From positions 41,233,561-41,297,560 of the forward strand of contig CM064683.1 in NCBI GenBank assembly GCA_032717465.1: a stretch of 64,000 bases of DNA. The letters run 5' to 3'. This document shows positions 45,680-56,639 of this stretch, in pieces. This DNA comes from Coenobita brevimanus (taxonomy: Eukaryota > Arthropoda > Malacostraca > Decapoda > Coenobitidae). Below the pieces are notes generated by a model. That model worked only from the letters and a program-made list of their open reading frames with translations. It made no database searches and was not told where the DNA came from. The translations under genes were made by a program, and so were the position numbers. Every line of letters begins with the position of its first letter. Positions within the stretch are counted from its first letter, which is position 1.

Positions 45680-45885
45680 TTACACTGCACAAGCGAAACC
45701 TGGGAATTCATTGATCACCTTTTTAAGGATAGAGGGCTGTAAGAAGTGTACCAATAGATCATCTCTACTATTTGAGGAACATAATTCTCTGTATGGTTTA
45801 ACATATGGACACTCAGCAATGTAGTGCTCTAAGTTGTGCTTTGCGGTCTCTCCACATACTCTGCAGTTTCTAATCACATTGTTAT
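45680..45885 (-). pseudogene. LINE ORF2 C-terminal zinc-knuckle fragment
   Basis: The minus-strand frame reads NCRVCGETAKHNLEHYIAEC and continues to PGFACAV and a stop at 45682-45680. The C-x2-C-x7-H-x4... C pattern (CRVCGETAKHNLEHYIAEC) matches the cysteine/histidine knuckle at the C-terminus of several LINE clades (I/jockey-type). Only about 65 codons remain. The fragment is cut at its 5' side exactly where the perfect palindrome turns around. Confidence 0.75.
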
Positions 45886-45959
45886 CTGACTGTATTATAA
45901 CAATGTGATTAGAAACTGCAGAGTATGTGGAGAGACCGCAAAGCACAACTTAGAGCACT
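45823..45959. repeat. Perfect 63-bp inverted repeat, 11-nt spacer
   Basis: 45823-45885 (AGTGCTCTAAGTTGTGCTTT ...) and 45897-45959 (... CACAACTTAGAGCACT) are exact reverse complements over 63 nt with spacer CTGACTGTATT. The left arm is the coding end of the zinc-knuckle fragment; the right arm is an inverted copy of it. Confidence 0.97.
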
Positions 45960-46170
45960 TGGGGTGAAAGGCATGAGGGTTGGAGGGAAGGGAAAGTGGG
46001 AGTGGGTGGGGTGAAAGGCATGAGGGTGGGAGGGAAGGGGGTGTGAGAGTGGGAGGTGTTGAGGTATGGGGTGTGTGGTTAGTGAAGAATAAAAGAAGTG
46101 CGAGATGAAAATGGAAGGCTGGAAGAGACAGACACAGGGAGAAACATAGGGAAGGTGTTGTTCTGTCCAA
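45960..46170. repeat. G-rich 2-copy repeat (~50 bp)
   Basis: GGGGTGAAAGGCATGAGGGT at 45960 and 46009 start two units that continue TGGGAGGGAAGG. Purine-rich sequence follows. Confidence 0.85.
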
Positions 46171-46286
46171 GGTGGTTCCTGCTTCTCTATCCTTAACTCA
46201 CATAATTATTTTGCTAACTATAATCTTACCTGTAACAAAACAGCCACGAAAGAACCAGCAGGCCAGTCGTTGTTTGCTATCCTTTA

Positions 46287-46288
<2 letters not shown>

Positions 46289-46376
<88 letters not shown>
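46289..46376. repeat. (CT)n microsatellite
   Basis: About 43 CT dinucleotides. Confidence 0.97.
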
Positions 46377-46379
<3 letters not shown>

Positions 46380-46501
46380 ACAATAATCAGGGGGCGGCAG
46401 GCTGAGCAACAAAGGACAGGTGTGTTGATTGGCTAGGTGTATGTTGGCAGTGGAGGTGTAAAGTGGCTGCAGGTGTGAACAGTGTTGGTGTATTGGTGGT
46501 G

Positions 46502-46750
46502 AGTGTATGGTATTGGTATTACCTGCTTAGTGTATGGTATTGGTATTACGTGTGTAGTGTATGGTATTGGTATTAGATGTGTAGTGTATGGTATTGGTAT
46601 TACGTGCGCAGTGTATGGTATTGGTATTACGTGTGTAGTGTATGGTATGTAGTGTATGGTATTGATATTACGTGTGTAGTGTATGGTATGTAGTGTATGG
46701 TATTGGTATGCGCGTGTAGTGTATGGTAATGGTATTTCGTGTACTGTATT
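46502..46750. repeat. 27-bp minisatellite, about 9 copies
   Basis: The unit is GTGTATGGTATTGGTATTAC plus GTGTGTA. Shorter units (17-18 bp) occur where TATTGGTATTACGTG is missing. A stray unit lies at 47286-47312, 540 bp away. Confidence 0.92.
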
Positions 46751-46898
46751 GGAATTTAAGGGTGATTTTGGCCAAGGTGTGATGTGGGATGAAGGTGTGT
46801 GTTGATGTTGCAGGTGCATATGTGTATTCGTAATGGTGTGTGGTGGCTGCAGATTTCTAGAATATAAGTGTATTGTTTGTGTAAATGTAGGTATGATA

Positions 46899-46957
<59 letters not shown>

Positions 46958-47094
46958 TGTGGAGATACTGACTTCATATTTTTGTCAAGAAATTAGGCGT
47001 GCTTGTTGCGTGATGAAGATGTGTAAAATACGGGTATATTATACTGATGGTGCAAATATGTATAGATTATAGTGTAAATCTGTTTACTGAGTGC

Positions 47095-47140
<46 letters not shown>
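46899..47140. repeat. Two (TG)n microsatellites
   Basis: TG at 46899-46952 and 47098-47140. Confidence 0.97.
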
Positions 47141-47474
47141 CTGGGGAGCATATCTAAGTAAGGGTTAAGGATTTTGTCTTGAAATGTAATTGTATATTTA
47201 TTACGTCCCAAAGTTATTGAAATTAGCGAATTAACTTTTCAAAATGTCACTATATAATTGTCTTATTAGCCCCCTGAATAATGTCTAGTGTATGGTATTG
47301 GTATTATGTGTGTGTGTGTCTGTTATTATACTGGATCCTGACTATTTTGCTGGATGTCACCATAATAATTAAATACAATTTTATCACGGAACTTTTTCGT
47401 TTTGACAGAAGGTTGGTAGTTGTATGAGTAAAGACATGAGTATGAACACACAATTCCATACACAGATTTTGTTT

Positions 47475-47592
47475 ATGAAAGTTTAATATATGGTGCTGGA
47501 TGCCCTTCCTAACGTCAACCAGCATCCTTTAAGATCGAACGCTGGACCAAATTGACGGCGTGCCCTTTAACCCAGTAGACCACCGCGACTAT
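47475..47592 (-). mobile_element. tRNA-derived SINE fragment
   Basis: On the minus strand: GCGGTGGTCTACTGGGTTAA (A box), about 30 bp later GTCCAGCGTTCGATC (B box with intact GTTCGAT), then GGTTGACGTTAGGAAGGGCA and TCCAGCACC. A complete A-box/B-box pair at tRNA-like spacing plus a non-tRNA body is the layout of a SINE head. Best preserved of the three SINE-like copies here, but from a different subfamily. Confidence 0.75.
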
Positions 47593-47828
47593 GTGCAGTT
47601 TGCACAATTAACACTTAGGGCAAAAGGAAATTTTCTTGTGGTGAGGAAAATCGTCTTCGTCAGCCAGGGGAAATGACTGTCGTTTGACCTCCCCAGGATT
47701 TTTTTTTTTTTTTTCTTGCTTTCTCCATGCGATTTTTTTTCCAACTGAGGAGAGACTTTTGAAACTCGAGATATTAGATACAACCTTCATGTACACTCTC
47801 ACTAAATACATGATTTAGGGAACTACTG

Positions 47829-47900
<72 letters not shown>
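47829..47900. repeat. (CA)n microsatellite
   Basis: About 36 CA dinucleotides. Confidence 0.97.
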
Positions 47901-47902
<2 letters not shown>

Positions 47903-47934
47903 TGTTTTGTGGAAGGGTGGGCCATGGGCCAAGA

Positions 47935-48060
47935 AAGAATTGGTAAAATTTTGGGGTAGGGGTGGATCCGGATCCGGATCCTTTTAAATAGCAGTGACAT
48001 CGGCGGAGATATGCCTTTCTGAGTGCTTTCTGTTTCTAAGTCATATACTACTCTTCACTA
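47935..48060 (+). repeat. Dispersed repeat (TGTACAAGATATCT family), 3' end
   Basis: GGATCCGGATCCGGATCC followed by TAGCAGTGACATCGGCGGAG and ATATGCCTTTCTGAGTGCTT matches the end segments of the copies at 12.40-12.47 and 60.47-60.52 kb. Confidence 0.65.
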
Positions 48061-48179
48061 GCATACTATTTTTTTGATTACATCCTTGCTTACAAAGCGA
48101 GAGCGGATAATATATTTTGCTAGCTGAGTGTTTGTCCGTCTGATTATAAACAAAATAAGCAGTTTGTACCTTATTTTAA

Positions 48180-48810
48180 CCAACATGGAACAGTTGAGGG
48201 ACAACCATAGGGCTGAGTTATTGATTTTTAGAACAACAGGTCAAAGGTCAAGATCGCAGGCCTGATTTAAAGTTTGATCAAACAAGGTCAGCATACAGTT
48301 TGTATATGATTTAGAACAAACTTGGTGGAAATGTTCAGGGTAAAGAAAAAATACAGGGAACCTGTTTTGAGAAGTGAAGTCAGTCAGCGATCAAGGTTAC
48401 CGGGCAGTGTGACAGTACCTATGATTAAAAAAAAAAAAAAAACACCAAAGCTGGTGCAACGGTGGAATATGAGCCAGAGTGTTGACGTAATGTGTTCAAG
48501 AGCAATAGGTTAAATATCGAGGTCACATGGCAAGGTCAATTTGACTGTGCCTGTGAGTAAAAAAAAATATCGACCAGTGTTGGTGCAACGGTTGAAGATA
48601 AGCCAGGGTGTTGACCTAATGTTAAAAAACAATAGGTCAGAGATCAAGGTCACATGGCAAGGTCAGTTTAAAGTTTTTATCCGTTCTAGCCCAAACTTTG
48701 TTGAAGGGTTTGGGGTAAGGCACGATTAAATGGATTCGATTTTAAGAATATCTGAAGTCAAGTTCACTGGGAAAGGTCAAAGATCAAGATGAGAAGGAAA
48801 CGTCAACTTA
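48180..48810 (-). repeat. Dispersed repeat rich in AGGTCA half-sites, copy 3
   Basis: Reverse complement of the family at 8.16 and 27.02 kb (AAACTTGGTGGAAATGTTCA, ATCAAGGTCACATGGCAAGG). It contains a perfect DR1 AGGTCAAAGGTCA at 48238-48250 and extended half-site TCAAGGTCA at 48644-48652. The 120-bp unit with GTGTTGACxTAATG and AATAGGTCAxAGATCxAGGTC occurs three times (about 48360-48680). Confidence 0.75.
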
Positions 48811-48984
48811 AGTCTGGAATCGATTTAGACGACTTTACACTGGCCAGGAGAAATGCAGCAATTAATCGTTGCATTGTCTTAAATCTTTTCGTGTTGAATG
48901 AACTCGTCTGAGCAGAAAAAAAGAAAGAAGAAAAGAAACAATGCATTAACAGATTGAAGGAGTTGTTTCCATATATTCCTCCTG

Positions 48985-49245
48985 TCCTGTGGGCCCATCT
49001 TCTTGGTGAGTAGGGAGGCTCCCTGGCACCTCTTCTTAGCGATTTATTTTTGTATACTGCGGATTATTATCCTTTTGTACGTTAGTTGTGCAGAGTATGG
49101 CGATGTTTGAGGGATTCATAAGACGCAGAGTAGGACAGTAAGATGCACAAAGCAAAATGAGTTGCTTAAGAAAATGGTGTCAGGGAGCTTCCATCACCGA
49201 CGAGAACACGGGCCTAGGTATCCACGCAATAGCAGTATTCCTTAA
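48985..49245 (+). repeat. Dispersed ~230-bp repeat, copy 1
   Basis: GGCACCTCTTCTTAGCGATT, TATTATCCTTTTGTACGTTA, GCAGAGTATGGCGATGTTTG, AGAGTAGGACAGTAAGATGC and CAGGGAGCTTCCATCACCGA recur in order at 50.31-50.53 kb. Element class unknown. Confidence 0.8.
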
Positions 49246-50300
49246 CATTCTTCCTCTTCTTTTGTCTTCTGTGTACCTCTTTTTTCATTTTTCTTCTTTC
49301 TTTCTTTACTTTCTTCCAAACACTTTTCAGCTTGTGGCATTCCTTTATTTCTTCACCGATGCGCATTAAACTTGGTGCATTAATTCCTTGGACCAGACAC
49401 TACCCCCCGTTTTGTTTAGGCCTTTTGAGTTATTTATGGGGTCAAACGTCATACCATATAATTTAAATAGTTGGGATCTTGTGATGTTTTATGTGCATTA
49501 ACCAAAGTAACAGTTAGTACAGAAGTATGTCAGTGTACCGTGTGGAGACCATCCTGCATTCCCTTGAGAATATTGGCAGTCTTTAATTCATTTATGTACT
49601 TTTCCTACAACACTCAGCAGACTTATGCCAAGGTGATGTTTGCACTTTATTCAAACATCATTTATTTTTGTACAAAGGCACGATGGCTGTGTAAAGACCA
49701 TTCTGTATTTTCCCCGGTTGTTGCCTGTATCGCATCGTGTCGTATAATTTATTATGGCACCAACATGCATTCATGCGTCCACCTTGGTCACCTGTGGCGG
49801 TTTTCAACGCTGGTCAGTCTGGCAGCCTCCCTAATCAGTCTCTTGTCCCTGAGGTCACACTCTATGACCTCATCCCAGGTCTTTTGCGATGTCTATCGCA
49901 ACCGTATCCCCGACGTTCACACTTCACACATCTCGCATTTCACACCAGTCCTTTGGTCTCTCAGCATATCCGGACCATCTCAGTCTTTAATATAAAACTT
50001 TTTGCATCATTCGTTTTTTTTCCCCCCCCTCAGGGTCAGTCTTCTCTTGTCTTTCCTGGAGCGTTGCATATTTTACCTATTTAGCTTAACATTCCATAAT
50101 CTGGTCATGGTCGAAACAACACTTTATCTTCTGTACCAGTTAACGTGAGTATATTCTGTTCAGCTGAGAGTGAGTCATGGGAGCCTGATATTAATTAGCA
50201 TCACCATTAGCCTTCTTATGGCCGAGATAATTTTAGTATTTCAAGCTTACTAACGCCAGACGATTTTGAGGACGCGTCACGGGAGCCTGAGGCCCTTTTT
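49246..50300. other. Intergenic sequence, no gene recognised
   Basis: Includes two open frames without recognisable domains. TATGGCCGAGATAATTTTAG then ACGCCAGACGATTTTGAGGA (50218-50272) resembles 50540-50600, a ~320-bp spaced duplication around the dispersed repeat. Confidence 0.4.
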
Positions 50301-50304
50301 CTGG

Positions 50305-50535
50305 TCGGTTAAAGAATCTGCCTGACACCTTAGTGATTTATGTTTGGCTATGGGTGGTTAATATCCTTTTGTGAGTTATTCCTGTAGAGTATGGCGATAT
50401 TAGAAGGAGTTATGTAACACAGAATAGGACAGTAAGGTGTAATAAACAAAATAAATCGCTTAGGAAAAGGTGTTAGCGAGCTTCCATGACAAACGAGAAT
50501 ACCAGCCTGGGAGAGTTAATACTGTTGCCATTAAC
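50305..50535 (+). repeat. Dispersed ~230-bp repeat, copy 2
   Basis: Homologous to 48985-49245 on the same strand, about 80 percent by eye. Confidence 0.8.
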
Positions 50536-51145
50536 CCCGCCATGGCCGAGGCAACGGTAGCATTTCATTTCTGCCGGAGCCAGACGATTTAATTAAGCTG
50601 AGAGTGAGTTGTAGGAGCCATAGAGCTGAAACCAACGCCCTTGAGAGAGTCACACAAACGACTCACCTCACCCCCTTTACACACTTCCTCCCCAAACTTT
50701 TTGAGGGTGACTGTCCTTTCTTAATCCTGCCTCTCGCCTGATGATTCATTCGGAACAAGAGCGACGTATGGTAATAAAGGAGGTTAGAAATAAACTCCAC
50801 TAATCCAGTCACCATTAGAGGCTTTACAAAGGTTGAATCAGATCGCTTGGTAGCAGGAATAAACTGAAAAGACATCTGAGCCCTTCCAACCATTTCAGTA
50901 AGCCACATTAGCAATTCTCTAACCCCTTCTTCCCCTTCCTAAACAACAATAACAAGTACAACAGAAGAGGAGGAGGAGGAGGAGGTTAAAACGTTAAAAC
51001 ACTCACTCCCTATACCTCCGTAATTCAGATAAAGCACTCGCACTCCTTAAACCTAAGCCTCGATTATTTTTTTCCGGATATCTTTTAACGATTATATTTA
51101 GGTTATTAGAAGGATTTAGAACTTGGGAAGGTCGATAATACCCTT
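50536..51145. other. Intergenic sequence, no gene recognised
   Basis: (GAG)n at 50966-50984; otherwise nothing recognisable. Confidence 0.4.
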
Positions 51146-51151
51146 CAGGAA

Positions 51152-51243
51152 CCCCTTCAGCACGAGACATCTTTCCTAAGCTGAATGAAATCGTATGAAG
51201 ATAACACGAATATGCTTATAAATACATCATCGACTTGAAGGGG
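51152..51243 (-). mobile_element. MITE, CCCCTTCA-end family
   Basis: CCCCTTCAGCACGAGACATC at the left and GACTTGAAGGGG at the right, followed by TTAA (51244-51247), with internal CTAAGCTGAATGAAATCGTA. Relative to 37955-38055 the element is inverted: its left end carries the CAGCAC version and its right end the CAAGTC version. Confidence 0.7.
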
Positions 51244-51766
51244 TTAACTTGTCTACTTTCGGTAAATATTCACCAGTTAAAAGCAACTCTGTCATTAAAC
51301 ACGTCTGTACGATGTTTTTTTTCTTTTTTAATAGAACAATGGATGGAGTGGCCTGTAATATATAACTTTATACGAGAAACTGACGTGGCATTATCTTGTG
51401 TTTTGGGGATGGCTCAGTTGGCTAGTGTGGGCGTTTATGACAGTGGGAGGAGGATATGAATAAGTGATGCAGGGTAGATACTGATAACACTACCTGTGCC
51501 GTCCCAACAACACACGAGATATCGCCCGGCGGCGTGGAAGTGGAACGTTATATATGTAGCATCCTGTATTTTTTGTCTCTTTTAGACACTGATGTTAAGT
51601 TTAGGGTTGATCTCTTATGGGGGGCGGGTTAATAAAGGCTGTTCTCGCCACTTTAATCCGGAAAGCGTCGTCTGAGCAAGGTAAAATCGTCTGGAAATAG
51701 CAAAAACAGTGCGAAACAACAGCCCCCTCCCCGTCACCTTCATATTGCTCCTTTACATAGTGCCTC
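51244..51766. other. Intergenic sequence, no gene recognised
   Basis: GGGATGGCTCAGTTGGCTAG (51407) looks like a tRNA A-box region but lacks a B box. AAAATCGTCTGGAAATAGCA (51682) is a MITE internal motif. Confidence 0.4.
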
Positions 51767-51770
51767 CCTA
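51767..51770. repeat. 4-bp target duplication, left
   Basis: CCTA, identical to 52589-52592. Confidence 0.6.
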
Positions 51771-52588
51771 TGCTAGGACTCCATATTATAATTACAAATC
51801 ATAATAGATAAATAGATAGATAGAGAGACAGATAGAAGCAGGAAGTCAGATGATTAGACAGGTATTGTGTCTGCGAGAATCGAGCAATGCTAAACATGCT
51901 TACACACTCATAACTCAAGGAATGCTTTATAGTCACACGACAGCGCCTAGTGACCATACACACACATACACACATACTCACACACAGGCTTCTAGAACTT
52001 TCAAACCACAGTGTAACACACGTGACACGACCCCTGCTACACCAGAATTTAGGATGCAGAGTCAGAAGGAGGCTAGCATTTGAACAGACAGGTAGTGGAG
52101 AGAGTGAACAAGAAAGAGGGGCTCAACTAGACTTACTTATTATATTGTCTCTGTAAGACATACCCTGCTCAACTTAGATCTCTCTGAAGATAATAAATTA
52201 AGATCAACTCCTGTATTCATCTTTAATTCCTACTACAAGAAATCGAGAGTGACAACTAAACCACAAAACTTCTCTACAAGTAACTACAAAGTCATTTATG
52301 ACATTATTTCTAAGTCTTTCATGACATTATTTGGTGGCAGCAATGGGATACGAACCCACGCCTCCAAAGAGACTGGTGTGAGTATGTGTGTATGTGTGTG
52401 TATGGTCACGAAGCGCTGTCATGTGCCTATAAAGCATTTCTTGAGTTAAGAGTGTGTAAGCATGTTTAGCATTGCTCGATTCTCGCAGACACAATACCTG
52501 TCTCATCATCTGACTTCCTGCTTTTATCTGTCTCTCTATCTATCTATTTATCTATTATGATTTGTAATTATAATATGGAGTCCTAACA
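51771..52588. mobile_element. LTR-derived foldback element with tRNA-Leu primer site
   Basis: 818 bp beginning TGCTAGGACTCCATATTATA and ending, reverse-complemented, TGTTAGGACTCCATATTATA, i.e. TG...CA. Inverted arms 51771-51982 and 52377-52588 match at about 95 percent. It is flanked by CCTA on both sides. Between the arms lies a unique part with AATAAA (52192), a duplicated ATGACATTATTT and, at 52332, TGGTGGCAGCAATGGGATAC, complementary to the 3' end of a tRNA-Leu including CCA. 51771-52326 therefore looks like a complete 556-bp LTR (TG...CA) followed by a primer-binding site, but instead of an internal region the element closes with an inverted copy of the first ~212 bp of the LTR. No protein is encoded. 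Confidence 0.8.
52332..52376 (-). other. tRNA-Leu 3' half with CCA (primer-binding-site region)
   Basis: On the minus strand: CCAGTC, variable arm TCTTTGGAGGC, T arm GTGGGTTCGTATCCCAT, acceptor strand TGCTGCC, discriminator A, then CCA. The non-templated CCA shows descent from a mature tRNA rather than a tRNA gene. The match stops in the 3' strand of the anticodon stem. A normal primer-binding site is about 18 nt; here about 45 nt match. Confidence 0.85.
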
Positions 52589-52599
52589 CCTAAACCTCC

Positions 52600-54715
52600 T
52601 TAACTCATGACCCGATGGCACTTTGACAGGGCAGACTGGGATGGATTTAGAAATTATCTTGCTGATGTTCCATGGCAGTCTTTCTTCTCTAATGATCCCA
52701 ATTCTACCCAGTCCCACATTTGCGACTTAATACTAGCTGGTATGGATTTATTCATACCAAGTCAACAATTCACTAAAAGATCAAACTCTCCAAAATGGTT
52801 TGATGGCAATTGTGCCAGAGCAACAGCCCAAAAGTCATTAGCATATAACTCTTACTTAAAATCAAAAACATCTGAATCACTCTCCCAATTTAAAATTGCT
52901 AGAAATCATGCAAAAGCTGTATTAAATCTATCTAAATCAAACTTACTTCAAAAGCAAGCATCAGAACTACTTAACAACCCTAATGACAGTAGAATATTCT
53001 GGTCAACTCTTAATTCTTTCAATAATAACTTTAACCAGTCATCTTCCATTCCCCCACTAAAATCTTCAGATGGCAATATTACAAATGACCCACATGGGAA
53101 AGCAGATATCATTGCTAGTACCTTTGCCAGAAATTCTACCATAGATGATACCAGCCAGAATGTCTCAGTACTGGAACTTGACTCTCCCGAAATTGCCCCA
53201 CTTAAAATACAGACAATATACGTAAAATCCATCCTAGACAATTTAACTACCAACAGAGCTCCAGGCCCAGATGGAATTCCGCCAATTGTTTTGAAAAAGT
53301 GTTCCCCTGAACTTGCCTCTGTCCTAGATAAATTATTCAGACTATGGATACGTACTTCTTTATTCCCAAATTCATGGAAAGAAGCCAATATCCACCCAGT
53401 TCCGAAGAAAGGGAGTTCGTCTGACCCCTCCAATTACAGACCAATAGCTGTCACATCTTCTCTTGGTAAGGTATTTGAAACTTTAATTAATAAGCATATT
53501 GTTAAACATCTTGAATCCAACAACTTAATTAGTGATAGACAATACGGTTTTCGCCACGAAAGATCCACCATTGACATACTCAATCTCTTAACTCATACCA
53601 TCCATCAATCAATTGATCTTTTTGGAGAAACTCATGCAGTAGCTCTTGATATTTCTAAAGCTTTCCTTGCTATGGACTAACGTCTTTTGTTCCTTTGATT
53701 TCTTCTTATCTTAGTGACAGGAATATAAGAGTAAAAGTAGATGACGTATATTCGAATTTCTACTCAATTAACGCCGGCGTGCCGCAGGGATCAGTTCTGG
53801 CGCCAACCCTATTTCTGGTTCATATTAATGATCTCTTATCTGTCACTCACAATCCCATTCACTCATATGCAGATGACTCAACACTACATAGTTCATTCAC
53901 ACTCAGACATCCATTTACAAAGTCTAATATCTCTACCTCTCAACTCAGTACAGCCATCTCCATAAATCAAGATCTAGCTACAATCAGTGAATGGGGACAA
54001 AACAACCTTGTCTCTTTTAATGCCAGTAAAACTAAATATATACAGTTTACTAATAGACAGATATTGCCGGATTCGTACATTACCTTCAGTGCTACTAATA
54101 TCCCATCTCCAAAAGTATTGAAATTCTTGGTGTCTCACTTAACAGTGCCCTCAGCTGGACCTCTCATGTCAGATCACTTGCTAAAACCGCCTCAAAGAAA
54201 CTTGGATTATTGTACAGAGTCCGTAACTTCTTCGCCGATGAGCAGTTGGCTATAATTTATAAGAGTCATGTGCGCTCTGAGCTTGAATATTGCTCACCCT
54301 TGTGGAATGGTTGTGGAGAGGTTGCATTAAGACAACTAGACAAAATTCAGAATAAAGCTGTTAGAATCATTAACAACCCTGCCATTACATATAAACTACC
54401 TCCTCTGCAAGTAAGAAGGAATGTTGCCTCCCTTGCATTATTTTACAGATATTTTTTTGGCAAATGCTCAGACAAAGTTGCGTCCATGGTGCCACCTCTC
54501 CATGCCTTCCCTCGTGCTACACGGGCATCTGGTAGCGCTCATGACTCAACCATATTGCAGAACTTCTGCCTATCAGAATTCTTTCATTCCCCGAACTGCA
54601 TCTCTCTGGAACTCGCTTCCCCAGAGTTGTTTTCCTCCAAATTTCAACCCACAACTGTTCAAGTGTAACTGTTACAGATATTTTATGAACAGAGGACTCC
54701 AGTAATCTGGTGTAT
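52600..54715 (+). pseudogene. Decayed jockey-like LINE ORF2 (RT and C-terminal region)
   Basis: 5'-truncated LINE. The first frame (52607-53680) starts at the endonuclease/RT linker (RWHFDRADWDGFRNYLADVP), runs through the pre-RT region and RT motifs NRAPGPDGIPP, NYRPIAVTSSLGKV, YGFRHERST and motif A ALDISKAF, then stops. A second frame (53695-54255) carries YLSDRNIRVKVDD, GVPQGSVLAPTLF and SYADDST (YADD, 53866-53877). A frameshift near 54120 moves the reading to a third frame (LGVSLNSALSW, then RVRNFFADEQLAIIYKSHVR), and another near 54545 to the final block CRTSAYQNSFIPRTASLWNS with a stop at 54703-54705. At least three breaks plus a small loss after motif A; not functional. Same family as 1489-1929 and close to the LINE at 62.65 kb. 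Confidence 0.9.
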
Positions 54716-55645
<930 letters not shown>

Positions 55646-55649
55646 AGTG

Positions 55650-55745
55650 GCACTTCTCATTATTTCCTGCAGGTTTCGCCTGGAGGGTTTGGTGTGTGAG
55701 TGTTTGTGGGGGGTGAACCTTCCTGCTTTCCCATCCTGGTCTTTT
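55650..55745 (+). mobile_element. Fragment of CR1-like 3' UTR
   Basis: TTTCCTGCAGGTTTCGCCTG then GAGGGTTTGGTG, a G run and CCTTCCTGCTTTCC parallel TTTCCTGCCGGCTTCGGCTG, GAGGGTTTGGAG, a G run and CCTTCTTCTTTGC in the UTR at 45.09-45.16 kb. The octanucleotide tail is not present nearby. Confidence 0.55.
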
Positions 55746-55804
55746 ACAGATAGAATAGTAATGTTGCATTTAACCAGTCCTGTGACAAACTGCCTCCAAA
55801 GGAT

Positions 55805-56446
55805 CAATAGGTCTAATGCTGCTTGCTTTCCTTTGTACTCCCATTCTTCCTCTACTTCCTTCCCATTTCCGTTTTCTTCACCCTCTCCCATCCTCCCTCT
55901 CCCATCCTCCCTCTCATCTCCCTCCCAATTCTCCCTCCTATAGCCCCACCACATCCGTCTCATCTAGCCCCCCCCCACTTCCCCCTCCTCTAGCCCCCCC
56001 ACTTCTCTCTCTTCTAGCCCCTTCCACTTCCTCCTACTCTGGCCTCTCCCATTTCCTCCCCTCTAATCCCTTCCACTTCCTCCTCCTCTAGCCGCTCCCA
56101 CTTCCCCCTCGCCTAGCCCCTCCCGTTTCCCCCTCCTCTAGACCCTCCCACTTCCCCCTTCTCTAGCCCTTCTCACTTCCCCCTCCTCCAGCTCTTCCCA
56201 CTTCCCTCCTCCTCTAGCCCCTCCCACTTCTCTCTCTTTTCTAGCCTCTCCCACTTCCCCCTCCCCCCAGCCTCTCCCACTTTACCCCTTATATCACTCG
56301 CACTTCCCCTCCTCCAATCTCTCCCAGTCTCCTCATTTTCCTCCCACTTTCTCTCCTCCACTCTCACCTACATTTCCTCTTCCCTCCCACTTCTCTTTCC
56401 GCCACTCTGTCCCACACTTCCAACTTCCTACTTACCTCCTTCAGTC

Positions 56447-56512
<66 letters not shown>
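55805..56512. repeat. Polypyrimidine tract with CTAGCCCCTCCCACTTCC repeats and (CT)n
   Basis: A roughly 23-30 bp unit CTCTAGCCCCTCCCACTTCC recurs about 15 times between 55960 and 56290; (CT)n at 56447-56512. Confidence 0.9.
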
Positions 56513-56515
<3 letters not shown>

Positions 56516-56639
56516 TCCACCAACCCTTTAAGATCTTTTCTCTCCCTGTCCTGAATAAAATATTGAAACTTACTGCCTTCCTTCAGAGTATTTTTTTCCT
56601 CTTCTCTTCCTTTCTTTTTTCTTTGTTCCCTTCTTTCTG

